DNA of 64,000 nucleotides, from the NCBI GenBank assembly GCA_902614915.1, contig CACMMX010000010.1, positions 1-64,000 on the forward strand, in the 5' to 3' direction. Positions 17,122 to 25,910 of this stretch are shown piece by piece. Under the pieces are notes generated by a model. The model was not told the origin of the DNA, did not search any database, and saw nothing but the letters and a program-made list of their open reading frames with translations. A program made the position numbers and the translations under genes. How positions within the stretch are numbered: the first letter of the stretch is position 1; every line of letters begins with the position of its first letter. This DNA is from an uncultured Cryomorphaceae bacterium. Lineage in GTDB: Bacteria > Bacteroidota > Bacteroidia > Flavobacteriales > Schleiferiaceae.

Positions 17122-19586
17122 TATATTACAGTGTTTTAATTTTTTTATTACTCTTATTTACTACATTAATAATTACCGGTGTTAATTATTTATTTTTTCC
17201 TCCAATAAAACTTATTCAATCGGTTGTTTTAATCTGTGGTTTATTCTTTACACTAGTATTAATTCTTCTTCCTTTAAAGTTTTTAATATTCTATTTTTTT
17301 ATAAAAAAAATATCTGATCAGTATCTAGCTAAAGTTGTTCGAAGTTATGATGAAGGGCGATTACAACAATCGTTAGATCTTAATAAACAAAAAGAATTAG
17401 GAAAATGGTCATCTCGTGTATCCTTGAGAGAAAGTCAAATAATTTTGAAAACTTCACTGAGTTTAATAAAATTAAATTGGCCACTAAAGAAATGGTCTCT
17501 AGGTTTAATTTCAATACTAATACTTTCACTTCTTGTTAATGGGAGGGTATTAGATAGTTCTAAAGAAATATTTACAGGTTATCTAAGGCCTTCACTGGAA
17601 TTAAATATTCTTCCTGACACTATAAAAGTTCCTTTCAATACAGTTTTAGATATAAATAATTTTAAAGACAAAGGGTTCTACATCAATCAAATTCCTAATT
17701 CAGTGATTTCTAGTTTCACTGTTAAGTGGATGTTTCAAGGTCGTTTTATTAAGGATTTATTTATTAAATGCGATTCTATAGTTCGTCTTAATTCATGGTA
17801 TGCTGTAGTAGAACCCCCTGTGTATTCTTCAATGAACAGATATAATACAAAGGATACTATAGATGTATTATTAGGTAGTAAAATTGAATTAGTACTTAAA
17901 GGGATTTTAACAAATCAATTAAGAGTAAATGTTCCACGTGAAACATTATTATCGAAGAGAAAATTTAAAATAAAAGAAAAAATAAACTCTATTGATCTAA
18001 TATTTAAAAATCAGGTTTTCACTATTCCTGTAAAAATCAAAGAAGATTTTCCACCGGTAATAGAAGTTCAGAACAATACAATAGATTCACTGAGTTTATT
18101 TATTTATGATGATTTCGGTGTAAAGAACATTTTGATTAATGATGTTCCAGTTGAAACAAATAGTCAGTTTATTATTTACTGGAATTCGGATGATGAAATA
18201 ATTGTAAAGGTTTTTGATGAAATCAACCAAATCACAGTTAAAACCATAAAAAAACCTCAACCTTCTTTTAATGAACTGAACAGAACAATAACTAAGAATA
18301 CAAAACCTGTCCTAACAAGTTTTAATGAGATTAAAAAACAAACCTTTTTAAACAAAGATTTTCAGAAAAAAAACAAATTATTGGATTTAGAAAAAACAAA
18401 AGAGAAAACACAAATAGAGAACAACGATATAAATAAAAACGAATTAAGTAATGATAGTTTATCACAAAAACTTACAGAATCATTGGATGAATTATGGGAG
18501 ATTCAAAAACTAATTACTGCTTTAGAACAAGTAACAGAAGAAGAAAATGCAAGTTTAGATTCTGTGCTTGATCAAAGTATAAATGAACTAGAAGAAACAC
18601 AAAACAACGAATTAAAAGAGGAGTTACAATCTCTTGAGAAATTAGAAAAGAAAGGGAATGACCGTAAAAAGCAAGCAGAACAAAGTGTTGAGAAACTTAA
18701 AGAATTATTATCAGAGAAAGCGGTAGATATTCAAATTGACAACATGAATAGGCTGAAACGATTATTGAAAACATCATGGAACTCAAGCTTATATCAAGAA
18801 ATTAATAGATCAATATACACTGGCAGTAAGTATAGAAACCAACGTCAACTCTTAAAAATAGAGCAATCTATATCTGATACCTTAGGTGATTTAATTATAA
18901 CTGATCCAATGATGGGTGTGGTCTTAGGTAATGCAGAGAGTAATCTAAAGAAGGCTATTCAAGATTTGGAATCAAATCTATTAGCCTCCAAAGATATTGT
19001 GGTTCAATCGGCTTATATGTTCAACGCTTTGAATGAATTAAACGTGGTGCTTTATAGAATATTAGAAAGCGAAAAAAGTGCTCTAGCGCAAGCGAAAAAA
19101 GAATGTAAAAACGGCCAACCCGGATCAAAAGGAAAACCGAATAAAGGAAAAAAAGGCGAAAACAAATCGAAGAAAATAAGTCAATCTCCAGGAAAACAAA
19201 AGGGTAAAAAAGGAACCAAACGAAAAGAAGAAAAACAGGGTGATAAACCAGGGGAAAACGGAAAAGGCACAAAAGAGCTCCTTAAAAAAATAGACGAGTT
19301 ATCAGGTGAACTACCTGGTGAAGGTAAAAACCCAACAAAAGAAAAGATAGAAGAGCTAAAAAAAGAATTGTTATTTAATAAAGACGATAGCCCTGAACAA
19401 ATTCAAGAAATTGAAAAAAGGTTGTGGGAGTCATTAAAGTCTGAATTACAGAAGGAATCTGAAGGTGAAAGCAGAAAATCCAATACCGCTACTGATGTAT
19501 ATTCAGATAACGGTGTGGTTATAAAAAACAAACCCTCTGATACGAGCAGAAGCACATTACCTTTGCCAGTGTTAAAAAAGAAGTGA
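17064..19586 (+). CDS. DUF4175-like membrane-anchored coiled-coil protein
   Basis: An 840-residue protein with two to three N-terminal membrane helices (about 18-75 and 145-160), an extracytoplasmic beta-rich part, and a long charged, probably coiled-coil region from about 430. After it comes a lysine/glycine-rich low-complexity segment (about 680-745). This layout resembles DUF4175-type proteins of Bacteroidota; the role is unknown. A parS-like 16-mer lies inside the frame at 17930-17945. The gene runs into ybeY with one base between stop and start. The first codon is uncertain because the ATG at 17064 overlaps the antisense lipoprotein gene. Confidence 0.7.
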   Translation: MIKEGQILKFVKGLFLRKSLYYSVLIFLLLLFTTLIITGVNYLFFPPIKLIQSVVLICGLFFTLVLILLPLKFLIFYFFIKKISDQYLAKVVRSYDEGRLQQSLDLNKQKELGKWSSRVSLRESQIILKTSLSLIKLNWPLKKWSLGLISILILSLLVNGRVLDSSKEIFTGYLRPSLELNILPDTIKVPFNTVLDINNFKDKGFYINQIPNSVISSFTVKWMFQGRFIKDLFIKCDSIVRLNSWYAVVEPPVYSSMNRYNTKDTIDVLLGSKIELVLKGILTNQLRVNVPRETLLSKRKFKIKEKINSIDLIFKNQVFTIPVKIKEDFPPVIEVQNNTIDSLSLFIYDDFGVKNILINDVPVETNSQFIIYWNSDDEIIVKVFDEINQITVKTIKKPQPSFNELNRTITKNTKPVLTSFNEIKKQTFLNKDFQKKNKLLDLEKTKEKTQIENNDINKNELSNDSLSQKLTESLDELWEIQKLITALEQVTEEENASLDSVLDQSINELEETQNNELKEELQSLEKLEKKGNDRKKQAEQSVEKLKELLSEKAVDIQIDNMNRLKRLLKTSWNSSLYQEINRSIYTGSKYRNQRQLLKIEQSISDTLGDLIITDPMMGVVLGNAESNLKKAIQDLESNLLASKDIVVQSAYMFNALNELNVVLYRILESEKSALAQAKKECKNGQPGSKGKPNKGKKGENKSKKISQSPGKQKGKKGTKRKEEKQGDKPGENGKGTKELLKKIDELSGELPGEGKNPTKEKIEELKKELLFNKDDSPEQIQEIEKRLWESLKSELQKESEGESRKSNTATDVYSDNGVVIKNKPSDTSRSTLPLPVLKKK
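17930..17945 (+). promoter_or_regulatory. Candidate parS partition site (inside DUF4175-like gene)
   Basis: TGTTCCACGTGAAACA fits the bacterial ParB-binding consensus TGTTNCACGTGAAACA at all defined positions. It lies within coding sequence (residues NVPRET), which is normal for parS sites. A second copy is 3.9 kb away. Confidence 0.75.
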
Positions 19587-19587
19587 T

Positions 19588-19971
19588 TTGCTCAAATTAA
19601 GTGATCAATTTTTAGATGTGTTTAAAAAGCTTTACGCTGATCATAGGTTTGGTGATATTGTCATTCACTGGGTTAATGATGATGAATTACTAGAAATGAA
19701 TAGGATATTTTTAAAACATAATTATTATACAGACATTTTAACGTTTGATTATTCTCGTGGAAAAAAAATAAGCGGTGAGTTATTCATAAGTGAAGACAGA
19801 GTTCTTGAAAACGCTAAAAAAGAAATCACACCCTTTAATCAAGAACGTGATAGAGTTATAGCGCATGGTGTATTACATCTGCTTGGGTTTAAAGACACGA
19901 CAGAGAAGGAACAAGAGGAAATGAGACTAAAAGAAGATCAATTTTTAAAAGAACTCTATCATGGTTCTTGA
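19588..19971 (+). CDS. ybeY: Endoribonuclease YbeY (rRNA maturation factor)
   Basis: Zinc-dependent RNase needed for 16S rRNA maturation and ribosome quality control. The C-terminal HGVLHLLGFKD gives the H-x3-H-x5-D arrangement; the third ligand is His in proteobacteria and, as I recall, often Asp in Bacteroidota. At 127 residues it is slightly short but complete. The start is TTG at 19588, one base after the previous stop. It overlaps mnmG by 11 bases, indicating a tight ybeY-mnmG operon. Confidence 0.9.
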   Translation: MLKLSDQFLDVFKKLYADHRFGDIVIHWVNDDELLEMNRIFLKHNYYTDILTFDYSRGKKISGELFISEDRVLENAKKEITPFNQERDRVIAHGVLHLLGFKDTTEKEQEEMRLKEDQFLKELYHGS

Positions 19972-21814
19972 TGAAAAGTACGATGTAATTGTAGTAGGCG
20001 GTGGACATGCGGGTTGTGAGGCTAGTTATTGTGCGGCAAAAATGGGGGCTAATGTTCTTCTTGTGACGATGAATATGCAGACAATAGGTCAAATGAGTTG
20101 TAATCCAGCAATGGGAGGTGTTGCTAAAGGTCAAATTGTTCGTGAAATAGATGCTCTAGGAGGAGGCTCAGCTGTAATTACTGATAAGAGCATGATTCAG
20201 TTTAGAATGCTGAATAAAAGCAAGGGTCCTGCTATGTGGAGCCCAAGGGTGCAAAGTGATAGAATGCTTTTTGCTCAATACTGGAGGGAGCTATTGGAAG
20301 AGACAAAAGGTTTGAATATGTTTCAAGATATGGTGATAGGCCTTTTGGTTTCTGATGGAACAGTTTCCGGAGTAAAAACTGCTTTAGGACTTACTTTCGA
20401 GGCACAAACCGTTGTGCTTACAAGCGGTACTTTTATGAATGGTTTAATACATGTCGGAGATCAAAACTTTGGCGGTGGGAGAGCGGGAGAAAGAGCAAGT
20501 AAGGGTATTACTGAGGAGTTGATAGCTCTTGGTTTTGAGACAGGTAGAATGAAAACAGGCACTCCACCGCGAATAGACGGAAGAACTATTGATTTTAAAG
20601 TTATGGAGGAGCAAAAAGGTGATGAAAACCCCGGGCAATTTAGCTTTATGGGAGAATCAGCACTAAAAAATCAGCGGAGTTGTTGGATAACGCACACCTC
20701 ACAAGAAGTTCATGATACATTAAAAAAAGGGTTTGACAGGTCTCCGCTGTTTAATGGATCAATTAGAGGAAAAGGCCCTAGATATTGCCCGTCTATTGAG
20801 GACAAAATTGATCGATTTAATGATAAAAAATCACACCAAATATTCGTTGAGCCAGAGGGTTGGAACACAGTAGAGGTATATGTAAATGGATTTTCTACGA
20901 GCTTACCTGTGGAAACACAGTATGAAGCTCTTCATAAAGTGAGAGGGTTTGAACAAGCCAAGTTTTTCCGCCCAGGCTATGCAATAGAATATGATTATTT
21001 TCCACCCACACAACTTAAATCTACGTTAGAAACAAAACTAGTGACAGGTCTATATTTTGCCGGTCAAATAAACGGAACCACCGGTTACGAGGAGGCGGCT
21101 TGTCAAGGGCTTATGGCCGGCGTAAACGCAGTCCTTTCTGTTCGTGGAAAACAACCTTTTGTTTTAGGTAGAGATGACGCATACATAGGTGTTTTAATAG
21201 ACGATTTGATTACAAAAGGCACAGAAGAGCCATATAGAATGTTTACTTCTAGAGCTGAATACAGGCTTTTATTGAGACAGGATAACGCAGATCTTCGTTT
21301 AACTTCTTTGGGGCACCAAATAGGGTTGGCAGGAAAGGATCGTAAGAATCTTTTAGAGTATAAAGAAAACCTAATAATTAAAGGAAGGGAATCATTGGAT
21401 AATAGCCTTTCGCTTAAGGAAGCAAACACAGTTTTGGGGGCAAAATCTGAGCGTACAGTAAAAGAGAAAATAAAAACAAATAAACTAATAGCAAGGCCAA
21501 ACATTTCAATAATGGACTTCCATAAAGAATACTCTAAAGAACCTTGGTGGCAAAATGATGTTTTAGAGCAGCTTGAAATAGAGATAAAATATGGAGGTTA
21601 TATAGCGCGTGAAAAAGAAAATGTGGCCAAGATGAAACGACTTGATGATAAAGAAATCCCAGAAAATTTTGACTACGACAAGGTGAAAGGGCTTAGTTTT
21701 GAAGGTAGAGACAAGCTAAGCGCTATTAGGCCCACTACAATAGCTCAAGCTGGCCGAATTAGCGGGATTAGCCAAAGTGACATTCATGTGTTATTGGTTT
21801 TTATGGGGCGTTAA
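19961..21814 (+). CDS. mnmG: tRNA U34 carboxymethylaminomethyl-modifying enzyme, FAD subunit
   Basis: MnmG (GidA) works with MnmE to make the cmnm5 modification at tRNA wobble uridine. The N-terminus shows the FAD motif DVIVVGGGHAGCEA. NPAMGGVAKGQIVREIDALG, TGTPPRIDG and the late INGTTGYEEAACQG are family signatures. The length (617 residues) is normal. It overlaps ybeY upstream. Its TAA (21812-21814) runs straight into a parS-like palindrome. In many bacteria mnmG lies near the replication origin and par genes. Confidence 0.97.
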   Translation: MVLDEKYDVIVVGGGHAGCEASYCAAKMGANVLLVTMNMQTIGQMSCNPAMGGVAKGQIVREIDALGGGSAVITDKSMIQFRMLNKSKGPAMWSPRVQSDRMLFAQYWRELLEETKGLNMFQDMVIGLLVSDGTVSGVKTALGLTFEAQTVVLTSGTFMNGLIHVGDQNFGGGRAGERASKGITEELIALGFETGRMKTGTPPRIDGRTIDFKVMEEQKGDENPGQFSFMGESALKNQRSCWITHTSQEVHDTLKKGFDRSPLFNGSIRGKGPRYCPSIEDKIDRFNDKKSHQIFVEPEGWNTVEVYVNGFSTSLPVETQYEALHKVRGFEQAKFFRPGYAIEYDYFPPTQLKSTLETKLVTGLYFAGQINGTTGYEEAACQGLMAGVNAVLSVRGKQPFVLGRDDAYIGVLIDDLITKGTEEPYRMFTSRAEYRLLLRQDNADLRLTSLGHQIGLAGKDRKNLLEYKENLIIKGRESLDNSLSLKEANTVLGAKSERTVKEKIKTNKLIARPNISIMDFHKEYSKEPWWQNDVLEQLEIEIKYGGYIAREKENVAKMKRLDDKEIPENFDYDKVKGLSFEGRDKLSAIRPTTIAQAGRISGISQSDIHVLLVFMGR

Positions 21815-21829
21815 GTTTCACGTGAAACA
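21814..21829 (+). promoter_or_regulatory. Candidate parS partition site after mnmG
   Basis: AGTTTCACGTGAAACA contains the perfect 14-base palindrome GTTTCACGTGAAAC (21815-21828) and matches the 16-base parS consensus except for its first base. It starts at the last base of the mnmG stop and ends four bases before the methyltransferase ATG. Confidence 0.75.
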
Positions 21830-21833
21830 TAGT

Positions 21834-22718
21834 ATGATAGAAAGTATAAACAATTGCCCGGTGTGTGGGGAGACAGATTCTGAGTTAACTGTTAATACGG
21901 TAGATTATTCAACGAGTAAAGAGTGTTTTGATATTCATAAGTGCATTAAATGCGGTCATCTATATACAAATCCTAGAATAAAGGAAGACAGCATAGGTCC
22001 TTATTATGATAATCCTGATTATATAAGTCACACTAATGAAAACAAAGGTTTGTTTGGCCGCACCTATCAGTTTTTACGAGGCATAAATCTTCGTAGAAAA
22101 ATTTCTTATGTGGACCAGGTGTTTTCAGGAAAAGGTACTGTTTTGGATTATGGATGTGGAACAGGTCAATTTTTAGAAGCCTTAGTTGCTAGTGGTAAAA
22201 AATCACTTGGTGTAGAAATCAATCAAAACGCTCGGAAGGCAGCAGAACGATTTGGGAGTGTTTATTCTTCTATTAATGAAGTTGATAAAGGTGTTGAGGT
22301 TATTACAATGTGGCATGTCTTAGAGCACGTTTACGATATTCACAGATTGTTGTCTGAGTTTAAAAAACGAATGCTAAAAGGAGGATACCTTATTGCTGCT
22401 GTTCCAAACCCACAGAGCTATGATGCGAAACACTATAACGAATTTTGGGCAGCTTGGGACGTTCCAATTCATGTTCATCATTATACAGAGAATAGTATTA
22501 AAACCTTAATGGGTCAACACGGGTTTTCTTTAGAAAAAGTAATACCCATGAAGTTGGATAGTTATTACATTTCTTTGTTGTCCGAGCAATATAAGAGTAA
22601 GAAAGAAAAAAGAAATATAAAGCATTGGTTTAGAGGTGCTTATGTAGGCGCGTTGAGTAATGTGAAAGGAAAAAACACTAATACAAGTTCCAAGATATAC
22701 GTTTTAAAATACAACTAA
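21834..22718 (+). CDS. Class I SAM-dependent methyltransferase with N-terminal zinc-ribbon-like motif
   Basis: A 294-residue protein. Cysteines in NNCPVCGE and HKCIKCGHLY suggest a zinc-binding N-terminus. A class I methyltransferase core follows (TVLDYGCGTGQFLEAL, then WHVLEHVYD). This layout is common in sugar or small-molecule methyltransferases of the Methyltransf_23 type. ATG 21834 is chosen; the frame extends to 21777 inside mnmG, but that would run through the parS site. The substrate is unknown. It follows mnmG by 19 bases. Confidence 0.82.
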   Translation: MIESINNCPVCGETDSELTVNTVDYSTSKECFDIHKCIKCGHLYTNPRIKEDSIGPYYDNPDYISHTNENKGLFGRTYQFLRGINLRRKISYVDQVFSGKGTVLDYGCGTGQFLEALVASGKKSLGVEINQNARKAAERFGSVYSSINEVDKGVEVITMWHVLEHVYDIHRLLSEFKKRMLKGGYLIAAVPNPQSYDAKHYNEFWAAWDVPIHVHHYTENSIKTLMGQHGFSLEKVIPMKLDSYYISLLSEQYKSKKEKRNIKHWFRGAYVGALSNVKGKNTNTSSKIYVLKYN

Positions 22719-23807
22719 CTACAACCCCTTGAAGGCTCTGTTTAATTGATAACTCGTTACAGACAATGAGGTCTTAACATGTATGTTTCTTTCTATATCT
22801 CTTAGACAAGAATCAAGTGCTCTAGCAATCAAATACGATCCCGAAGGAATAACAGCACTGCTTAGTTTTTTTAGATTAACAACACCCAGCTCAGTTGACG
22901 AGGTGTTAGTTCCTTGAACGTTATGATAAAAACCTTTTTCTAAAAGGTGTAATGAAGTGGATACAAGGTTCTTTAAGCCCTCTTTGGATAGAGATGCTAG
23001 TTCATTGACGACTGCTGTAATTTCTATTGGTGAACCTTTATAGCAAGTGCGCATCCAATTAGCAAAAACCGCCGTTTGGTTGTTGTTTAAGTTATTATTC
23101 GCTGCAATAGCTGCACCAAGATTTGGAGCAAAAAGCATGCTCAGAATAGCTTTTGTTTCTTGGGTTTCATTGGGGAAATACGAAAGAAAATCATCTACAC
23201 CTAAAGGCTTACAATGCCACGGTGCGCATCGTGAGAGAATGGTGGACAAAAGCTTTTTTTTGTTATAAGAAACAAGTATGATATATGTGTTATCTAAGGG
23301 CTCCTCGATAAGCTTAAGAAGTTTGTTGGATGCGCCAGTTTTTATGGACTCAGGCATCCATATAAGCAAAACCCTGTTTTTACCTTCGGCAGCTGTTAGC
23401 GAGAGGTTTCTTTGAATTCGCTGGATTTCTTTAACAGGTATTTGAAGTTGTTGGTTTTTAGAAGCTATTTCGCGTTGCCAAGTGCTGGGGTCAAGAAATG
23501 GGTTTTCAATAAGTTGTTTTCTAAAATCCGATATATAATCATCTGAGGTGCCAGAACTACCACCAGAAACTATAGGAAACGTTAAGTTCAAGTCGGGGTG
23601 TTCAAGCTTTGACACGCGGGTACAGCCACTACAACTTCCGCATCCGGTTTCTTTATCACATAACAGTAGTTTCGATAGCTCAATTGCTAAAGGCAGTCCC
23701 TCTCCTCCAATTCCGCTCAAAATCAGGTTTGCATGATGTAGCTTTCCGGCCTTAAAGGCGTGCTTTAATTGCTCTAAAAGAAATATGTTTTTATATGCAA
23801 CAACCAT
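22719..23807 (-). CDS. holB: DNA polymerase III delta-prime subunit
   Basis: Clamp-loader subunit, 362 residues. The N-terminal AAA+ domain shows HANLILSGIGGEGLPLA with no functional P-loop lysine, as in delta-prime proteins. The zinc module has cysteines in CDKETGCGSCSGC, and SRCAPW carries the sensor/arginine-finger SRC motif. It is convergent with the methyltransferase gene (ends adjacent) and divergent from pgk with a 58-base gap. Confidence 0.9.
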   Translation of the reverse strand: MVVAYKNIFLLEQLKHAFKAGKLHHANLILSGIGGEGLPLAIELSKLLLCDKETGCGSCSGCTRVSKLEHPDLNLTFPIVSGGSSGTSDDYISDFRKQLIENPFLDPSTWQREIASKNQQLQIPVKEIQRIQRNLSLTAAEGKNRVLLIWMPESIKTGASNKLLKLIEEPLDNTYIILVSYNKKKLLSTILSRCAPWHCKPLGVDDFLSYFPNETQETKAILSMLFAPNLGAAIAANNNLNNNQTAVFANWMRTCYKGSPIEITAVVNELASLSKEGLKNLVSTSLHLLEKGFYHNVQGTNTSSTELGVVNLKKLSSAVIPSGSYLIARALDSCLRDIERNIHVKTSLSVTSYQLNRAFKGL

Positions 23808-23865
23808 TGAATGTCAACATTGAAATTGGTGTAAATTAGTCGTCCAACTCAATGCTTAAAAATAG

Positions 23866-25047
23866 ATGAAAACCTTCGATTTTTCAGGAAAGAACGTGCT
23901 GATTCGTGTGGATTTCAATGTACCACAAGACAAAACACTTAAAATCACAGACAACACTAGAATAAAGGCAGCATTACCAACTATTATGAAAGTAGTTGAG
24001 GGAGGTGGCAAGGCAGTGTTAATGAGCCATTTGGGTCGTCCAAAAGGAAAATGGGTTGCAGAACTCACTCTTGCTTCATTGGTGGAGGAGGTAGCTTTTC
24101 TAACAGGAAGAAAAGTTCATTTTGCTAAAGATTGTATCGGTGATCAGGCGCAAGAGGCTATTTCTATAGCGTCTTTTGGGGAAATCGTGCTCTTAGAAAA
24201 CCTCCGTTATTATATAGAGGAAACAGCGGGTGATGAGTCTTTTGCCGCCTCGCTTTCAGAACTTGGGGATATATATTTAAATGATGCTTTTGGTACGGCG
24301 CACAGAGCGCACGCTTCAACAGCGCTCATTGCTGAATTTTTTGAAGAATCAAAAAAGGGTTTTGGTGAGTTAATGAACCGTGAGGTGGCAAGTATTTCTA
24401 AAGCACTGGGTAGTGATAAAAACACAACGGTTGCAATTATAGGAGGAGCTAAAGTCAGCTCGAAAATAGGGGTGATTAACAACATGATTGCGAATGTTGG
24501 AACTGTAGTAATTGGCGGCGGCATGGGCTTTACTTTTGTAAAGGCAATGGGTGGATCCATAGGGACGTCCCTAGTAGAGGACGATAAACTAGACCTGGCA
24601 CGTGATCTTATTTCTAAAGCAAAAACATACCGCTGTAACCTAATGATACCCGAGGATACGGTAATAACAAGTGAATTCAAAGATTCCCCGCCGGCAGGCG
24701 TTTGTCCAATAGGTGAAATTCCAGATGGCTATATGGGACTAGACAATGGACCCGCAAGTATTTCTAAGGTAATAAGTGTATTGTCCACAGCGAAAACAAT
24801 AATATGGAACGGACCTATGGGTGTATTTGAGTTTGAGTATTATGCAGAAGGGACAAAAAAAGTAGCACAAGCTATAGCAGGTAGCACAGAGAATGGGGCT
24901 TTTTCTTTGATTGGAGGCGGAGATAGTGTTGCCGCTATCAATAAGTTTGGTTTTACAGATAAAGTAAGCTACATATCAACAGGAGGAGGAGCAATGCTTG
25001 AGTTTCTGGAAGGGAAAGAACTTCCAGGAGTGGCAGCTTTAAGCTAG
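23866..25047 (+). CDS. pgk: Phosphoglycerate kinase
   Basis: Glycolytic enzyme that transfers phosphate from 1,3-bisphosphoglycerate to ADP. Substrate-binding texts are LIRVDFNVP near the start, LMSHLGRPKG about residue 50, and IGGAKVSSKIGVI about 195. The nucleotide part has WNGPMGVFE and IGGGDSVAA. The length (393 residues) is normal. It overlaps the convergent cvpA gene by nine bases. Together with pyk and GapN nearby it gives lower-glycolysis functions, but these are not in one operon. Confidence 0.97.
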   Translation: MKTFDFSGKNVLIRVDFNVPQDKTLKITDNTRIKAALPTIMKVVEGGGKAVLMSHLGRPKGKWVAELTLASLVEEVAFLTGRKVHFAKDCIGDQAQEAISIASFGEIVLLENLRYYIEETAGDESFAASLSELGDIYLNDAFGTAHRAHASTALIAEFFEESKKGFGELMNREVASISKALGSDKNTTVAIIGGAKVSSKIGVINNMIANVGTVVIGGGMGFTFVKAMGGSIGTSLVEDDKLDLARDLISKAKTYRCNLMIPEDTVITSEFKDSPPAGVCPIGEIPDGYMGLDNGPASISKVISVLSTAKTIIWNGPMGVFEFEYYAEGTKKVAQAIAGSTENGAFSLIGGGDSVAAINKFGFTDKVSYISTGGGAMLEFLEGKELPGVAALS

Positions 25048-25509
25048 GTAGTTATATAAAATTTCAGCGAAATCAACTAAAATAGGAAAATACCTTGAGT
25101 CTTGTATCCATATTGGATGATCGAAACCAACGTTGGTTTTGGCAATGGTATAAGCATAGGTAATTATGGTAAACCATAAAGCGGATTTTATACCCCCAAA
25201 AAGACCCCCTAATATTCTGTTTACACCACCAAGCATAATGCTCTTTAAGATGTTATCAATAAAACCCCCTATTAGTTTCACTAGTAAATAAACACCAACA
25301 AACAACACAACGTAGGTAGCAGAGGACAAATAGGCAAAGTGGAGTCGGTTACTTAAAAGAACAATAGCTTCGTCATGTAAAGAAAAAGACAACACAACAG
25401 CTAAAAACACTGCGATTATTCCAGCTATTTCTTTAATAAAACCTTTCCACATACCTTTAGCTATAAGTAAGGATGTACATATTATAACAACTAGGTCGAA
25501 TCCTTTCAT
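25039..25509 (-). CDS. CvpA family membrane protein
   Basis: A 156-residue protein with four predicted membrane helices, opening with DLVVIICTSLLIAKGMWKGF. GFIKEIAGIIAVFLAV and FIDNILKSIMLGGVNRILGG are the CvpA-type stretches. E. coli CvpA was named for colicin V export and is more broadly an envelope protein of unclear function. It overlaps the 3' end of pgk on the other strand. Confidence 0.85.
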   Translation of the reverse strand: MKGFDLVVIICTSLLIAKGMWKGFIKEIAGIIAVFLAVVLSFSLHDEAIVLLSNRLHFAYLSSATYVVLFVGVYLLVKLIGGFIDNILKSIMLGGVNRILGGLFGGIKSALWFTIITYAYTIAKTNVGFDHPIWIQDSRYFPILVDFAEILYNYLA

Positions 25510-25521
25510 AAAAGAAAAATA

Positions 25522-25872
25522 GTGAGAAGTGAAGAATTAAAAGCAGATTGGCACAACCTTCTAGAAAAACTTTCTAAACAGTTTCCCGGCAATGGAGACC
25601 TTGATCTCGATGGTGTGTTGTTGTTAATAGGCACACAAGAATTACAAATGGGTTTTATAAAAATGAAAAAAGACGTCAAAATCAACCTCCTTCATGTGGG
25701 TATTTGCTCTGTTTTAGAGCCCTATGGTTACTATGAGTTTGAAAAGCGAGATGGCGAGGGTTGGCCGCATTTTAAGTCTATAAAACAACTTCCTGCGCTT
25801 AGGGCTGGTGAACAATCAATACTACTGAAACAAGCAGTCGTTAATTACTTTAAAAACAATAAGTACATTTGA
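25522..25872 (+). CDS. Conserved hypothetical protein
   Basis: A 116-residue soluble protein with no signal peptide or membrane helix. It begins at GTG 25522, 12 bases from the divergent cvpA start. Recognisable patterns are LKADWHNLLEKLSKQF, VLLLIGTQELQMGF and LLHVGICSVLEPYGYYEF. I recall similar uncharacterised Flavobacteriales proteins but no assigned function. The compact, well-spaced hydrophobic pattern makes it likely to be a real gene. Confidence 0.7.
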   Translation: MRSEELKADWHNLLEKLSKQFPGNGDLDLDGVLLLIGTQELQMGFIKMKKDVKINLLHVGICSVLEPYGYYEFEKRDGEGWPHFKSIKQLPALRAGEQSILLKQAVVNYFKNNKYI

Positions 25873-25910
25873 ATATCATACTAAGCGTATCTGTATAAGA
25901 CAAATAGCTT

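Noticed and set aside
21103-21504. Leftward open frame (133 codons) inside mnmG
   Set aside because: Antisense to a well-conserved gene; no start context or similarity.
24600-24615. CACGTG-containing sequence in pgk as a third parS site
   Set aside because: Flanks (TGG and ATC) do not match the consensus outside the central six bases. A similar CACGTG near 59745 fails the same way.
24210-24680. Long leftward open frame (156 codons) inside pgk
   Set aside because: It lies fully antisense to a complete phosphoglycerate kinase gene, has Ser/Pro/Ala-rich composition of a shadow frame and no family likeness.
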